A program made the translations under genes and the position numbers. DNA of 64,000 nt, taken from contig JASXTE010000215.1 in the NCBI GenBank assembly GCA_030280995.1, positions 1-64,000 on the forward strand. The letters run 5' to 3'. This document shows, in pieces, positions 33,498-43,403 of the stretch. Position 1 is the first letter of the stretch, and each line of letters starts with the position of its first letter. The stretch is from Hemileia vastatrix. Its lineage: Eukaryota; Basidiomycota; Pucciniomycetes; Pucciniales; Zaghouaniaceae. The notes beneath the pieces were generated by a model. The model searched no databases. It saw only the letters and a program-made list of their open reading frames with translations, and was not told the origin of the DNA.

Positions 33498-33972
33498 GAA
33501 TCTCATTCGCACCGAGTCCTGAATTGTATTCTTCTTCCTCCTTTGCTTCACGTAAATTCCGAGTTAACGGAGCCTTGACTAGAATGATCGAGTGTTCCCT
33601 TGAAAAGAAATGGACAAGCGAAAGCTCCGCGAAGAAAAGGAAGAATTGAGTTCGATCTAGAAGTAGTGAGAAATAGCAACAGAGGTACTTCAAATCTTAC
33701 AAGCCTGGTTGAGGACGTTCTTCTTCTATACTCCGTTCTGATTCTTTTATACATTGGAATCTCGGGTACAGAGAGCATTCGAGAGCTTTCTCCCTGTCTT
33801 TCTTTTGCATCCAAGGATTGTGAAAGAGACACTGGTCTTTGCTGATTTCGAAGTAGAGCAAAGTAAACACAGATCACGGAATGCAAAGAGATATGAATCA
33901 AATAGTATATCGATTAAGTTAGAATATGAAGTAAATATTAGCAAACAACAAAGGACAATAGCCGATCAAGAC
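33498..33972. other. Convergent intergenic region
   Basis: Lies between the stop codons of ivdA and the peroxiredoxin gene. Open frames here are short, overlap on both strands and show no conserved motif. Confidence 0.4.
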
Positions 33973-35095
33973 TCAGAGAGTTTTGGCAAATTCTAAAGCG
34001 GAGTCGCTACTTTCAGCAGGCTTGACGCTGACGGAGATCTGAGCTAGTTTCCCTTCAGAGTCGACGACAAAATGACTGAGGAGAGAAGAGAAAAGTCAAG
34101 TGAAGAGAAAGTTGAATGAGCTAGGAATCTCGATCTTTTGCTTCTTGAATCTCTGAACTTCATTCTGTCATGCACTCACCTTCTCTTGGTTTGAGTATCG
34201 GATCCAGTCAAAGCCTTGATCAAGACTCTCTTTGGGTCGGAAATCAATCTATATTGGAAGTTTTGTTTGGTCTTCCAAGTTTTCAAAGGAGTTGGATTGT
34301 CGTTGCTGAGACCGAAAACTTCGAAACCTAATTCTTGCCAAGCTGAGTAAGCATCTCTGTAACATTGTCCTTGTTTTGTACATCCACTAGTGTTAGCCTG
34401 AGAGGATTCAAAGGAAAGGGAAACCAGAAGAGAGGAATGAGTCTTCGTTCAGATGAAGTGGATTCGCAGGGAGAATCTCGAACAAAGCTTCTTTCAGCAA
34501 CTGCTACTCACCTTTGGATAAGAGAAAATGACACACTTCTTCAAGTCTGAGACAGAGAGGAGAGACCAAACAGGAACAGAAGAGAGATCAGTGATCAGAG
34601 AGGCTTCGTTGATCTAGGTCTCAAACAACAGCAGCTCTTCATCCCTTTCCCAACACGTCATATCCAACGCGAATTCTGATTCATCGTTTCCTATTCCACC
34701 CAACTTTATAGATCGAACGCGTGCATGCAGTCAGAACATTCCAAGGAGAGCCATTGCTTATCTAGATCTGGATCTCGTTCAACTACAATCGACTCACCTG
34801 AAATGACGATGTCTTTGCCTTCTTCATCTACCAAGGTTTCATTTGGAAGTGCATCACCAACTTTCAATTGAGAAGTAGTTGCAGATGAAGCTGCTTTTCC
34901 CTTTGAAGCAGGAGCTGTCTTCTTCTTTGGTTCATCATCTTTGGATTCTGGATCTTCTTCAGCCTTTCTCTTTGGTGCAGCTTTGGCTTTGGCAGCAGCG
35001 GATGGAGTTGCAGTCGTTTCAGCTGGTTTGGAGGTCACTCTGGAGGATTTACGAGTTCCTTCAGCAGCTGGTTCGCCAGCCTTTTTTGGAGCCAT
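33973..35095 (-). CDS. DOT5: Nuclear Dot5-type peroxiredoxin (BCP/PrxQ)
   Basis: Thiol peroxidase that reduces peroxides using thioredoxin. Exons 35095..34798, 34546..34512, 34397..34180 and 34075..33973 give 217 residues. The first 75 residues form a Lys/Ala/Glu-rich basic tail (MAPKKAGEP, KAAPKRKAEEDPESKDDEPK) that should carry nuclear localisation signals. The catalytic domain runs from LKVGDALPNETLVDEEG through CVIFSYPKANTSGC, with peroxidatic Cys in TSGCTKQ, to EVFGLSNDNPTPLKTWKTKQ and SHFVVDSEGKL. A second Cys follows five residues after the first (CTKQGQC), where many BCP enzymes have four. Its electron donor would be the thioredoxin served by the reductase encoded at 59-61 kb. The ATG at 35095 is preferred over an upstream in-frame Met. 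Confidence 0.9.
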
Positions 35096-35200
35096 CTTTG
35101 AAGTGAATGGAGTGGAGTTGGGTAGAGTTGGGAAAGTCTTGACCAAAATTTCTTCCTTCTTTTACCAATAACCACTTCAAATCTCGAAATCTCTTCAAAA

Positions 35201-36328
35201 ATGGATCGATTAACACCAGAGCTGCTACAGAACATCTTTCTATGCTTGGATTCAAAGGACATGGTTAGCGCTAGGAGAATCGGGAGACAATACTTAGACG
35301 TCATTGATGGAAGCAAGAGAAATTGGAGATCTTTGGTTCTGACGGAAGTGATGGATGATTACGATCCTTCCGCTTTAGATCAATTCGATAGCAAGAGTCA
35401 AAGTACGATGGTAGAAGTCAACCTCAAAACCATAGAGTTGAAGACAAAGGACAAGGATCATCTCATCGAGTCGCTCTTAAGATCCAAGCACACCCTTCAG
35501 ACTCTCAATATAGATGATCAATATGGAGAATATCATAATGATGAGAATTTCTTACCCATCGAGCAGTTTCCCAATTTAGTAGACTGCAGGGTATTGAACA
35601 CTGAAAGATGCATCACTCCAGAGGTTCAACTCAAGGACGGTGCAAGATCAGGAAAGAAGAGAACGGAAGGCCTTCAAGTGCTCTGGGCTTTTCGTTTACC
35701 TTCAACAGATCAGGGTTTAGACTTCTGCAGGAATCTCAGTTCTTTGTTCATAGTGTGCGGTACAACCTCTACGAAATGGTCAAAACTTTTGGAAAGATGT
35801 TCTCGAACTCTGAAGCACCTAGGCATCCATATTTTTGATCCAACAGCTTTCGGGAAGGTCAGTCCTCTAGATTTAACTTGCCTCGAAGTTATGGAGTTAA
35901 GGTACACAAGTCCTCGAGCCGACTTCCTGTCTTCTTTCAGAATTGCTTCTACATGCAAAGTGATGGCAAGAGCCAAAATTCCTTCCCGTTTACCTAGCAT
36001 CTCAGAGCTGTGGACTGGTAGTTGTGTTTCCGATTGGGAGCTGTTGGAAAGATTTTGTCCTTCACTGGAGATATTGAGAATTGATAGTGTGGGTAAAAAG
36101 GGTGATCTCGGGAACATGGACGCCTCTCGCTTACTGCTCTCTCTCCGTCGACGAAGGGAGAACAGCGAGGCTGGGTTGGAGGTGAATGGGATCAAGATGA
36201 GACCAATAAGAAAATTGGTTGTTCCATTTCAGAAATTACCGTCCTGGGAAGCAGAGGGCTTGAAAACGGAAGTTCAGGAGCTGGTGGATTCGGAAACGCT
36301 TCCTTTCGAACTCGAAGTTGAGATTTGA
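35201..36328 (+). CDS. F-box protein, lineage-specific family member 1
   Basis: Single-exon gene of 375 residues. An F-box-like motif is at the very N-terminus (MDRLTPELLQNIFLCLDSKD, then WRSLVL), followed by weak leucine-rich repeats (LKHLGIHIF, LTCLEVMELRY, SLEILRIDS). F-box proteins link substrates to SCF ubiquitin ligases through Skp1; the substrate is unknown. The C-terminus (VNGIKMRPIRKLVVPF and FELEVEI) is clearly related to the protein encoded at 43404-44561 (VDGVRMIPLKRLGIWF and VVEIEI), so the two are paralogues. It is divergent from DOT5 over 105 bases. Confidence 0.75.
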   Translation: MDRLTPELLQNIFLCLDSKDMVSARRIGRQYLDVIDGSKRNWRSLVLTEVMDDYDPSALDQFDSKSQSTMVEVNLKTIELKTKDKDHLIESLLRSKHTLQTLNIDDQYGEYHNDENFLPIEQFPNLVDCRVLNTERCITPEVQLKDGARSGKKRTEGLQVLWAFRLPSTDQGLDFCRNLSSLFIVCGTTSTKWSKLLERCSRTLKHLGIHIFDPTAFGKVSPLDLTCLEVMELRYTSPRADFLSSFRIASTCKVMARAKIPSRLPSISELWTGSCVSDWELLERFCPSLEILRIDSVGKKGDLGNMDASRLLLSLRRRRENSEAGLEVNGIKMRPIRKLVVPFQKLPSWEAEGLKTEVQELVDSETLPFELEVEI

Positions 36329-36667
36329 GATCTACGTTCATTATGGGGTGAGTTTTCAATCTTCGAGCTTCACTTCTTTTGCCCTTTCTTCATATCGAAT
36401 CTGACTCTTTGGATCAAATAGACGACATCAAGATCGCTTCTTAGCAGCTGAAACCTTTCCTTTCTCTCTTTCCATTCTCTCGCGTGTTCGTCTTCTTCTT
36501 CAGAGATTGCTAGGAATTTTATAGACATTCAACGATATTGGATTCTGACAATCTGCAAGTGAAAGGAAAGAAATCAGCGGTATCTCCTCGTCTCACTCGG
36601 TCAAGCAAGATATGTGTTCAGTAAAAGGAAAAGGTCACTCGATTTGAGCATCTATTCTGCAATCTTA
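36329..36667. other. Convergent intergenic region
   Basis: Separates the F-box gene 1 stop from the TPT1 stop. Nothing coding or structured recognised. Confidence 0.4.
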
Positions 36668-38068
36668 CTATACAAGTTTCTCCTGCTCTCCTTCCGGTTT
36701 CCAAATCACTTCTCCACTCCTACTCAAGACCTTTTCAAAGTACTTCATCGACAAAATTCCTTCTCGTTTCTGTTCTGCCTTTCCCACTTCTTCGCTTCGA
36801 TCTCCTTCCTGTTTCGTAATTCCAGGAGTCAAAACCACGCCATTCTGACTCAAGAAGAATTCGATTCCATCCTCAATAGCCTTTTGAATGTCTATAAAGA
36901 TGAGCACTTGAGAATTGAGTCTCATTCCAGAGATGATTTTGTCTTGATCTTCGTCTTTCTGTTTCCCATCTCCCTCTCCTTCTTCTTGTAGAACTGCCTT
37001 CAGCCTTTTGTCTTCTTTCGTACTTTGAGTTGAAGGATCTATCTGAATATCGGGATTGAAAGATTCGAGGTTGAATTTGAAACCTTCAGGCAAACCTCTA
37101 GCCAGATGGATGTGATTTCGTTTCATTGTGGAGAGACCTTTGCTTTTCCGAATCAATTCCCATGACTGAAGAGAGGTTCCATGGATTACGATTGGACTTG
37201 ATGAACCTTTGCTATTGAGTAGTGAGAGGCTTTCCAAGGTGAGAGGTGTGTGAGAGAGAGCTGAGACCTAATTGAGAAAGTAAAGAGGAGAGAGATGGAA
37301 AGCCAAGGGTAGGGATGTCAGCCTTTGACCGCTCTATCTAACTTCAGATGAAAGAAGTCTTATCCAACTTGGTTTCTTGATACAAAAGAGCTCCAAGCGA
37401 GCTTTGGATAGATGTTCTAGATAGATCTTATGATGCAAGAAGAAAGTTGGTTACTTCTATCTCCTAAAGCTCGAGTCTGGCTATCAGCATCGATTTGCGC
37501 TCCATACTTGATGAGAATACTATAATGAGTTTTCTGAGTAACTCACCTGTGCCAGACTATGACCTTGAACGGCTCTAATCCAAAGATTGCTACTCTTGGA
37601 AGTCGATTTACCTTTTCCTTTGGTCTGATTTCCATCTCCTGTCTCACTTTCTTCATGCTTCTCTTCTTGTTCCAATATCTCGAATCTCTTTTTCTCATTC
37701 TCATTCACCACCTCCAAAATGTCGTCTATATTTGGAGATCTCGAGTTCTTTTTTGACTTTTTTGAATCTGATTGATCCACTTGACCTTGATCTTTGGGCA
37801 AAGGCATTTCGATTCCTTTGACTCTGTTTGATTTCAAGATGTCATCAATCTTTACGAAACCATCTTGTCTGATTTTGAGTTTCTCCTTTTCAGCTCCATG
37901 TCTGAGAAGATAAGAGAGAGCTTTGGATAACTTGACAGAAGGAGAAGCTGCTTCTCGATTGCTTCGACTCTTTGATTGATTCGATGATGCTTTCGAGATT
38001 GGATTTGAAGTTTCAGCTGCTTTATTCGATTCTAGATTCAATGATTCCAGATCATTTTGCAGAGTCAT
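36668..38068 (-). CDS. TPT1: tRNA 2'-phosphotransferase
   Basis: Removes the splice-junction 2'-phosphate from ligated tRNA using NAD+, the last step of tRNA splicing. Exons 38068..37547 and 37267..36668 give 373 residues. The core motifs are SPSVKLSKALSYLLRHGAEK, RQDGFVKIDDILKS, LWIRAVQGHSLA with the substrate-binding RAVQGHS, VIHGTSLQSWELIRKSKGL with the HGT motif, and MKRNHIHLARGLP. The protein is longer than the usual 220-250 residues because of Lys/Glu-rich insertions after KSNRVKG and in the C-terminal half (LQEEGEGDGKQKDEDQ). The frame is intact. It is divergent from RPF1 over 113 bases. Confidence 0.93.
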
Positions 38069-38181
38069 GATTTAAGGAAGATCGATAGACTTGGTCGCTT
38101 TTGGTCAAGAAGAGAGATTAACTTTTTTCAATCTTCTTGCCAAAAACTCCATCAACCCATCCAACATCTTTTAAGCAAATT

Positions 38182-39971
38182 ATGCCTAAATCAATTGAAG
38201 AATCGACTGCTTCAGGCTCAGTGACTCATATTGGCAACAAGATCAAGAGACAGGAAGTTTATAGGAAACATGCAAAGGATAAGGCAAAGGCAAAGTTGGA
38301 AAAGAGAATAAAGAGAGCCCAGGAAGAAAAGGAAGAAGGCGGAAAAGAAAAGAAGAGAGTGAGTGGAAATTGGTCATTGGTAGTTAGGTCCAAGCCCTAC
38401 AAAGTGATAGTGTCGAGAATGAGATTCAGAAAGTGGCAGAGAGCTCGAAGAGATGGGCAAAAAAAGTAGAGTTCGAAGCAGAGAGAGAAGCAAGTCTGCC
38501 ACTTTGTAGCCTTCTGCTTCAGATCCGATGCTTGACAAGGAATCAGAGAGCACTCAGTTATTAATCTCACTGGCTAAGTGTAAAGCTGAAAAGAGGGAAG
38601 GCTCATTGAAAGGTTCGAAATGTCATTCAATCCCTGCAAGTTTCTCATCTCCTTGCCTTCTCTTTTCTCCTCGATTTCTCTTATTACAGGCAAGACTAGC
38701 TGCAAATGTTCCAAGGACAATCGAGAACACTCGTCTAGCCAACAATTCGATCATCGCAGCTCCAAACACTCACGATGGTCCAGGTCCATCCACCTCTACT
38801 TCTTTACTAGATGAAGAAGAACAAGAGGATTCAATTCCTCAACAAGCAGAAACTGATGAATTCGATGATCCTCATGCACCTCCAGCTCTATTGATCACCA
38901 CATCTCTACCATCAAATTCAACCTCACCTCATCTAAGTTCAGCAAATGCAAGATCCCATCCTTCAACCAGAGTTAGAGAGTTTGTTTCAGAACTACTTTC
39001 CATCTTTCCCGGAGCTGAATATCGAGCTAGATCCAAAGCCAAAGGAGCTGGAATTGGGAAAATATCAGGTTGGGCAAGGACTAGAGGTTATAATGCTTTG
39101 ATAGTCATTGGAGAAGATAAGAAGATTCCAGTCTCTTTAACTTTGGTTTCTTTACCCGATGGTCCAACTGCTTTCTTTAGATTGACTTCTTTATCTTTCG
39201 GTAAAGAGATTTATGGTCATGCTAGATCTACAGGTCATACTCCAGAATTGATTTTGAACAATTTCACAACTTCTTTAGGTATTTCAATTGGAAAGATTTT
39301 TCAAAATTTGTTTCCTAAAGTTCCTGAATTGGAAGGTAGACAAGTCATTACAGCTCACAATCAAAGAGATTTCCTGTTTTTTAGAAGACATAGATATGAA
39401 TTTAAATCTGAGAATAGAGCCAAATTACAAGAGATTGGTCCCAGATTTACTTTGAAATTGAGGAAATTGTATAAAGGTTTACCTAAAGGAAGTGGTGAAT
39501 GGGATGGAGAATATCATTTCGATGGTAAAGATTCGAGTAGAAAAGAAGAGGAAGAAGAGGAAAGGAAAGCTAGAGAAGAAGTTGATGATGGGAAAGTTTT
39601 GGAAGGAGAGGAAATTGATGGTGGGAAGAAAGGTCAAAATGAGGCATCGACAAGTAATGGAAAGAGGAAAAGAACTGGAAGAGGTACCCAAGAAGAAGCT
39701 GGTGTTGAGTTTGAATGGAAGGTGAGTTACTGTCTTCATATTCATAAGTGCAGGTCGTAGTCTTTCTGGAAGGCTCGATCTACTTCACGTCCCCCTTCTC
39801 CCATTTTGACGATGCGATGTCTGACCTACTATTCTCTTTCTTTCCCAAACTCCCACTCCCTCGCTGTTCCTCTTCGCTTTCTTCTATCTCAATTGATTCC
39901 TTGCGTCTCTTCTCTCGTTCCTCAACTAACAGCCAAGAATGGGAGTCTCTCGAAGAAATTTCTACCTTTGA
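38182..39971 (+). CDS. RPF1: Ribosome production factor 1 (Brix domain)
   Basis: Nucleolar Brix-domain protein needed for 60S ribosomal subunit maturation and 27S rRNA processing. Exons 38182..38358, 38690..39721 and 39933..39971 give 415 residues. The N-terminus HIGNKIKRQEVYRKHAKDK and VPRTIENTRLA are family signatures. The Brix core has KISGWARTRGYNALIVIGED, KIPVSLTLVSLPDGPTAFF, LILNNFTTSLG, VITAHNQRDFLFFRRHRYEF and GPRFTLKLRKLYKG. A charged insertion follows, then EFEWK and the conserved end PRMGVSRRNFYL in the tiny third exon. The start at 38182 is the first ATG in this frame. Intron 1 is 331 bases and contains a perfect 11-base inverted repeat. Confidence 0.93.
38430..38505 (+). other. 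Inverted repeat inside RPF1 intron 1
   Basis: AAAGTGGCAGA at 38430-38440 is perfectly complementary to TCTGCCACTTT at 38495-38505. The segment between has a second, imperfect pairing (GCTCGAA with TTCGAAGC). It would fold into a stable hairpin in the intron RNA. I found no convincing C/D boxes or H/ACA layout, so a guide-RNA role is only a possibility. Confidence 0.4.
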
Positions 39972-41077
39972 TCAAAACGCGCCAATGCTTCCGTCCCGTC
40001 TACTTCTTTCTCTGCCTCACTACTTTCTCGATATTCTTGTGTACCTTGTCCATTCGATCATTCGGCTGCTTCCTCTTGTCCGCTTTTGAACGTTCATCTT
40101 TCATTCCTCTGTTACCTAGATGTTTACCGTTGTAGATAAATGCAATCTTTATCTTTAAGATTTCTCTCAAGAAAGGACCTCACCTGTCGAATGTGTTGAA
40201 GAGCTGCCCCATTCCATTCGCCCAAGACAGAGACAACTGGGTCGTTCAAGGCTTTGTCGTCTTTTTTCGGTCGGACGTCAAAGCTTGGTTGAAGGAAAAT
40301 CGTAGGAGAGAGCATCACTGAAGCCCTCGAAGTCTCCAGCATTGAAGTGAATGAAGCTTTTCTTTGGGAACTTCATTAGGGAGAACGAGATCTATGATGA
40401 AGGAGATGAACAGGAAAGAAGTCTCTGTCGAAATTTGCGGGTGAGGGTTTTCGACGCCTGTCAGCTTTTGAACCCTCTCTCGGCTTCTTTCACTCCCTCA
40501 TTTGGATTGAGAACGATATCAAAAATCTGTAAAAAACCTCGGATGGAGCGTCCCTCTCTGCATCCTTCTCGCAGAGGCCAAAAGGACTCGATTTTCTCTC
40601 AAGCCCACAAATCGTCTGTCGAGATTTGGACTTTTGGAAAATCGGGCCCCAAAAATCACGTTCTTTCGTCCTTTCTCGCCCTCCATTTCGATCTTTCATC
40701 CCTTTTATCTGCATCTGGAAGTTTTCAGAGAGTCTCTCATTGACCTCTCGTCTTGAATCTCCATGAGTCTCATGCAAGAAGTGGCGACGAGATGACTTCC
40801 AGAGCAAACTCTCTCCTTTGGACTCTCTTCTCAATTACTCGAACGTCAACTTCTGTAAATCATCCGATGGGATTAATCTAAAACAGTTCAGCTCCAGCGC
40901 CGACTCAAAGGTCTACCGAAACTCTCCATAGCTAGCCGTGGCCAATGACGATCGGATTTCTCTCTCCCTCCCAGAATCCTTCCAGCGTTCGTCCAGAGCT
41001 CGAAAAGCGTCGAAAAGAGACCTGGAAGCGATCGGAAAGAGAAAATCAGAGAACAAAAATGTGCTAAATTTTTGATC

Positions 41078-41148
41078 CTGGCCGGGAATCGAACCGGAAC
41101 TAAGAATGTGTGACTGGGTCTTGAAAAGTGTTCGCACTTCATGTCGCC
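41078..41148 (-). other. tRNA-like fragment (B box) or tRNA-derived relic
   Basis: On the minus strand CCGGTTCGATTCCCGG matches a tRNA T-arm/B box. It is followed by CCAGGATCA, which looks like an acceptor 3' strand, and a T5 run lies about 15 bases further. A small hairpin AAGTGCGAACACTT precedes it. No 5' strand complementary to CAGGATC is found at the right distance, and no convincing anticodon arm, so it is not a complete tRNA. Confidence 0.3.
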
Positions 41149-41677
41149 CAAAAACACATGCCTCTAGTCTCCCATTTCCTCTACATTTCTCTGAGCCTCG
41201 AACCGACTCTGGAATCGAGATCTTGAGTCAATTCTGCATCGATTTCATTCTCACAGATTTTCTTGTTGTCCCCAGAAATTTCGAGTAAATGATTGATTTA
41301 CGTGAAAAGGGGGTCAGAAACCTTTGACCTGCACCGAAGCCTTGCCTCCTATGGGGGTGGCGAGAGAAGGTTCTTCAGGACGACTCTGATTATTAGTGAT
41401 AAGGCTAAATGCAATCTAATATGACAGTAAAAGTGATTAATTCGGATTTTGCTTTCCCTAAGAGATATACGGCTAAATACCGTATGTAGGCACAGATCTG
41501 ATCTGTGCCATCGATGAAGTTTGACCTTTCCATGAGCTAGGCAGTGAGGCACCTAGTGCGTAAGACCTGGTATTCTGGAGCAACCTAACTGTTCCAGTTC
41601 TTCTTTTCGACTCACAATCGAGAAGAAGGATTGGAGCAATCGTCTCTTTTAACAATTCTAATGACCCTGACAAGTCT

Positions 41678-41756
41678 ATAACATAACGACCTTACAACGA
41701 CCTTATAACGACATTATGACGACAAACTATACCGACATATCATAACGACAAACTAC
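41678..41756 (+). repeat. Short degenerate tandem repeat (AACGACAT type)
   Basis: About seven imperfect tandem copies of a 10-13-base unit such as CATAACGACCTTA or TAACGACAAACTA. AT-rich minisatellite in the gene-poor region. Confidence 0.6.
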
Positions 41757-42159
41757 ATCCAAGCTGTGTCTTTATCCTGCTATCAAAAAAAGCGACCAGC
41801 CTGCTACTCTGAATGAGCTTAAGTCGTCTCTAGAGAGTGGTGGACCGAGTCTATCAACTACGCAAATCTCTGAATGGGCCTCGACCCTAGAGAGATGAAC
41901 ACAGTCTATCAAAATCAAGTTGATTGAGTATCTTTCTGCTACTCATGGGCGCAAACCTAGAGAGGGAATGAGAAAAGTCAAGGACACTGAAGACTGACGA
42001 ACAAAGAACCCTTTGGACCAAGACGTTAGAGAAGTCGTATGGCTATGGCTGCACCTCTTCTGTCGAAGTTCTCACTCTGAAGACAGTCAGGGAGAGTGCC
42101 ACGATTTTCGGGACTTGATGGTATCTCTCTAAAACTGCTCAAGGTCCATCGACTCATCG

Positions 42160-42805
42160 ACTCTTTCCGACCCGCTTTCTTCGGGAAAGACTCAAATGGA
42201 TTCGAAGTAGACTACTTTGAACAGTGTTTGGAGCTTGGTCATTCTTGCTCATTCTGGCTTGACCTTGGCTGGCTGACCATCAACTCCCTGAGAGGTTCTG
42301 GGAAGCCTTGGGAGAAAGCTTGTCGTTGACTGTTACCGACTCACTCTTCTCTTCAAAGACTCGTTTCCAGTCGATCTAGAGGATCAAGAATCGATTGAGC
42401 CTCGGTCATTCTCTGGGAGCTCGGAGGTAGCAGGTTCGAAGAGCGTCCAATCCCTGATTTGCTGTGGGCTTTTCTCAGAGAAGTCTCATCACTCCTCGTC
42501 AACTACTCTTTCCTGACTCGCACTCTTCTTCAAAGACTCGTTTCCAGTCGATCTGGACGAAAAGAAAGCGATTGAGCTTTGGTCATTCTCTGCGATCTTG
42601 GAGGTACCAAGTCTGAACGACATCGAATTCGGTGGTTATTGATGGTCAGGCCAACGTCGAAATCTTTCATCCCTCGTCATCGACTCTTTCTTCACAAGGT
42701 CGCCCCTGGAAAGACTCGATTTTATCCGATCTAGTCCACTTCGAACGGTTTGAAGGCCTCGTCATTCCTCAGAGATCTTGGTAGGTGGGTCGTCATTCCC
42801 TGAGA
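42160..42805 (+). repeat. Degenerate tandem repeat, unit about 175 bases, four copies
   Basis: Copies begin near 42180, 42345, 42520 and 42690. Shared landmarks in order are CAAAGACTCGTTTCCAGTCG (copies 2 and 3) or a relative, GATTGAGC, GGTCATTCTCTG and a GATCTTGGAGGTA-like end. Copies 2 and 3 both translate as KDSFPVDL in one frame, hinting at a decayed protein-coding repeat, but stops interrupt every frame. Confidence 0.55.
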
Positions 42806-43403
42806 GAGCGTGAGAGATTTCAAAAAGCGAAGTTGAAGATGATCTCTACGGGAAATCCAGTCTGGCTAGATGAAGATCAATCGGCAGAAAGGCTTGAGCG
42901 ACTGCTCATACTCTTCATCGGAAAGAGCTTAGAAACGAATCTGGGTGAAAAGAACAGTAAAAGCTGTACAACTTTGCTTCTCAGAGCTTATAGGAACTGG
43001 TATTCTCGTTCTCTCATTTGGCATATCGTATTGACTTGCTTCTTAAGGATTGCTGATCCGATTGAGTTTTTGGTCAACAAAGAGTACAAAGGAAAAAGCA
43101 AACAAGGAAGGAAGAAGTAAATTTGACGAGAGGCAAAAGAAACTTTGGGCGGAAAGGAACTTTGTCGTTGACTTCCCCCAACAACCGAACGTCTTTCCTT
43201 TGGGTTTCTTGATGATTCATATACATTTTCATAGATCCGAGAGGGACTTGAGAAGACGCAGAGAGAGTCGAAAGGCAGAACTGCTTCGAGAAGATGAGGT
43301 GAAGATGGAAGGTAATAGAAGAATAAGCTCGAGGTTGGAATGAGAATCTGAGATAATGATCGAAACCTCGTTACTCACCTTCAGCGACACCAAAAAGTCA
43401 GTC

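Larger units (their letters stand above)
39972..43403. other. Gene-poor stretch of 3.4 kb
   Basis: No open frame longer than about 130 codons, none with recognisable motifs, and no splice pattern joining them. It holds a tRNA-like fragment near 41080, short AACGACAT-type repeats near 41680 and four degenerate copies of a roughly 175-base unit at 42160-42800. It lies between two F-box paralogues only in the broad sense (35 and 44 kb), so a decayed gene array is a guess. Confidence 0.5.

Noticed and set aside
38137..38181. Longer N-terminus for RPF1
   Set aside because: The extended frame begins with TTG, not ATG; the first ATG is at 38182 and matches the family start.
41078..41148. Complete tRNA gene
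   Set aside because: The 5' acceptor strand and anticodon arm cannot be found; only the T-arm side is convincing.
42785..43120. Open frame of 111 codons as a gene
   Set aside because: Low-quality residue mix, no conserved motif, overlaps another frame, lies in the degenerate repeat region.
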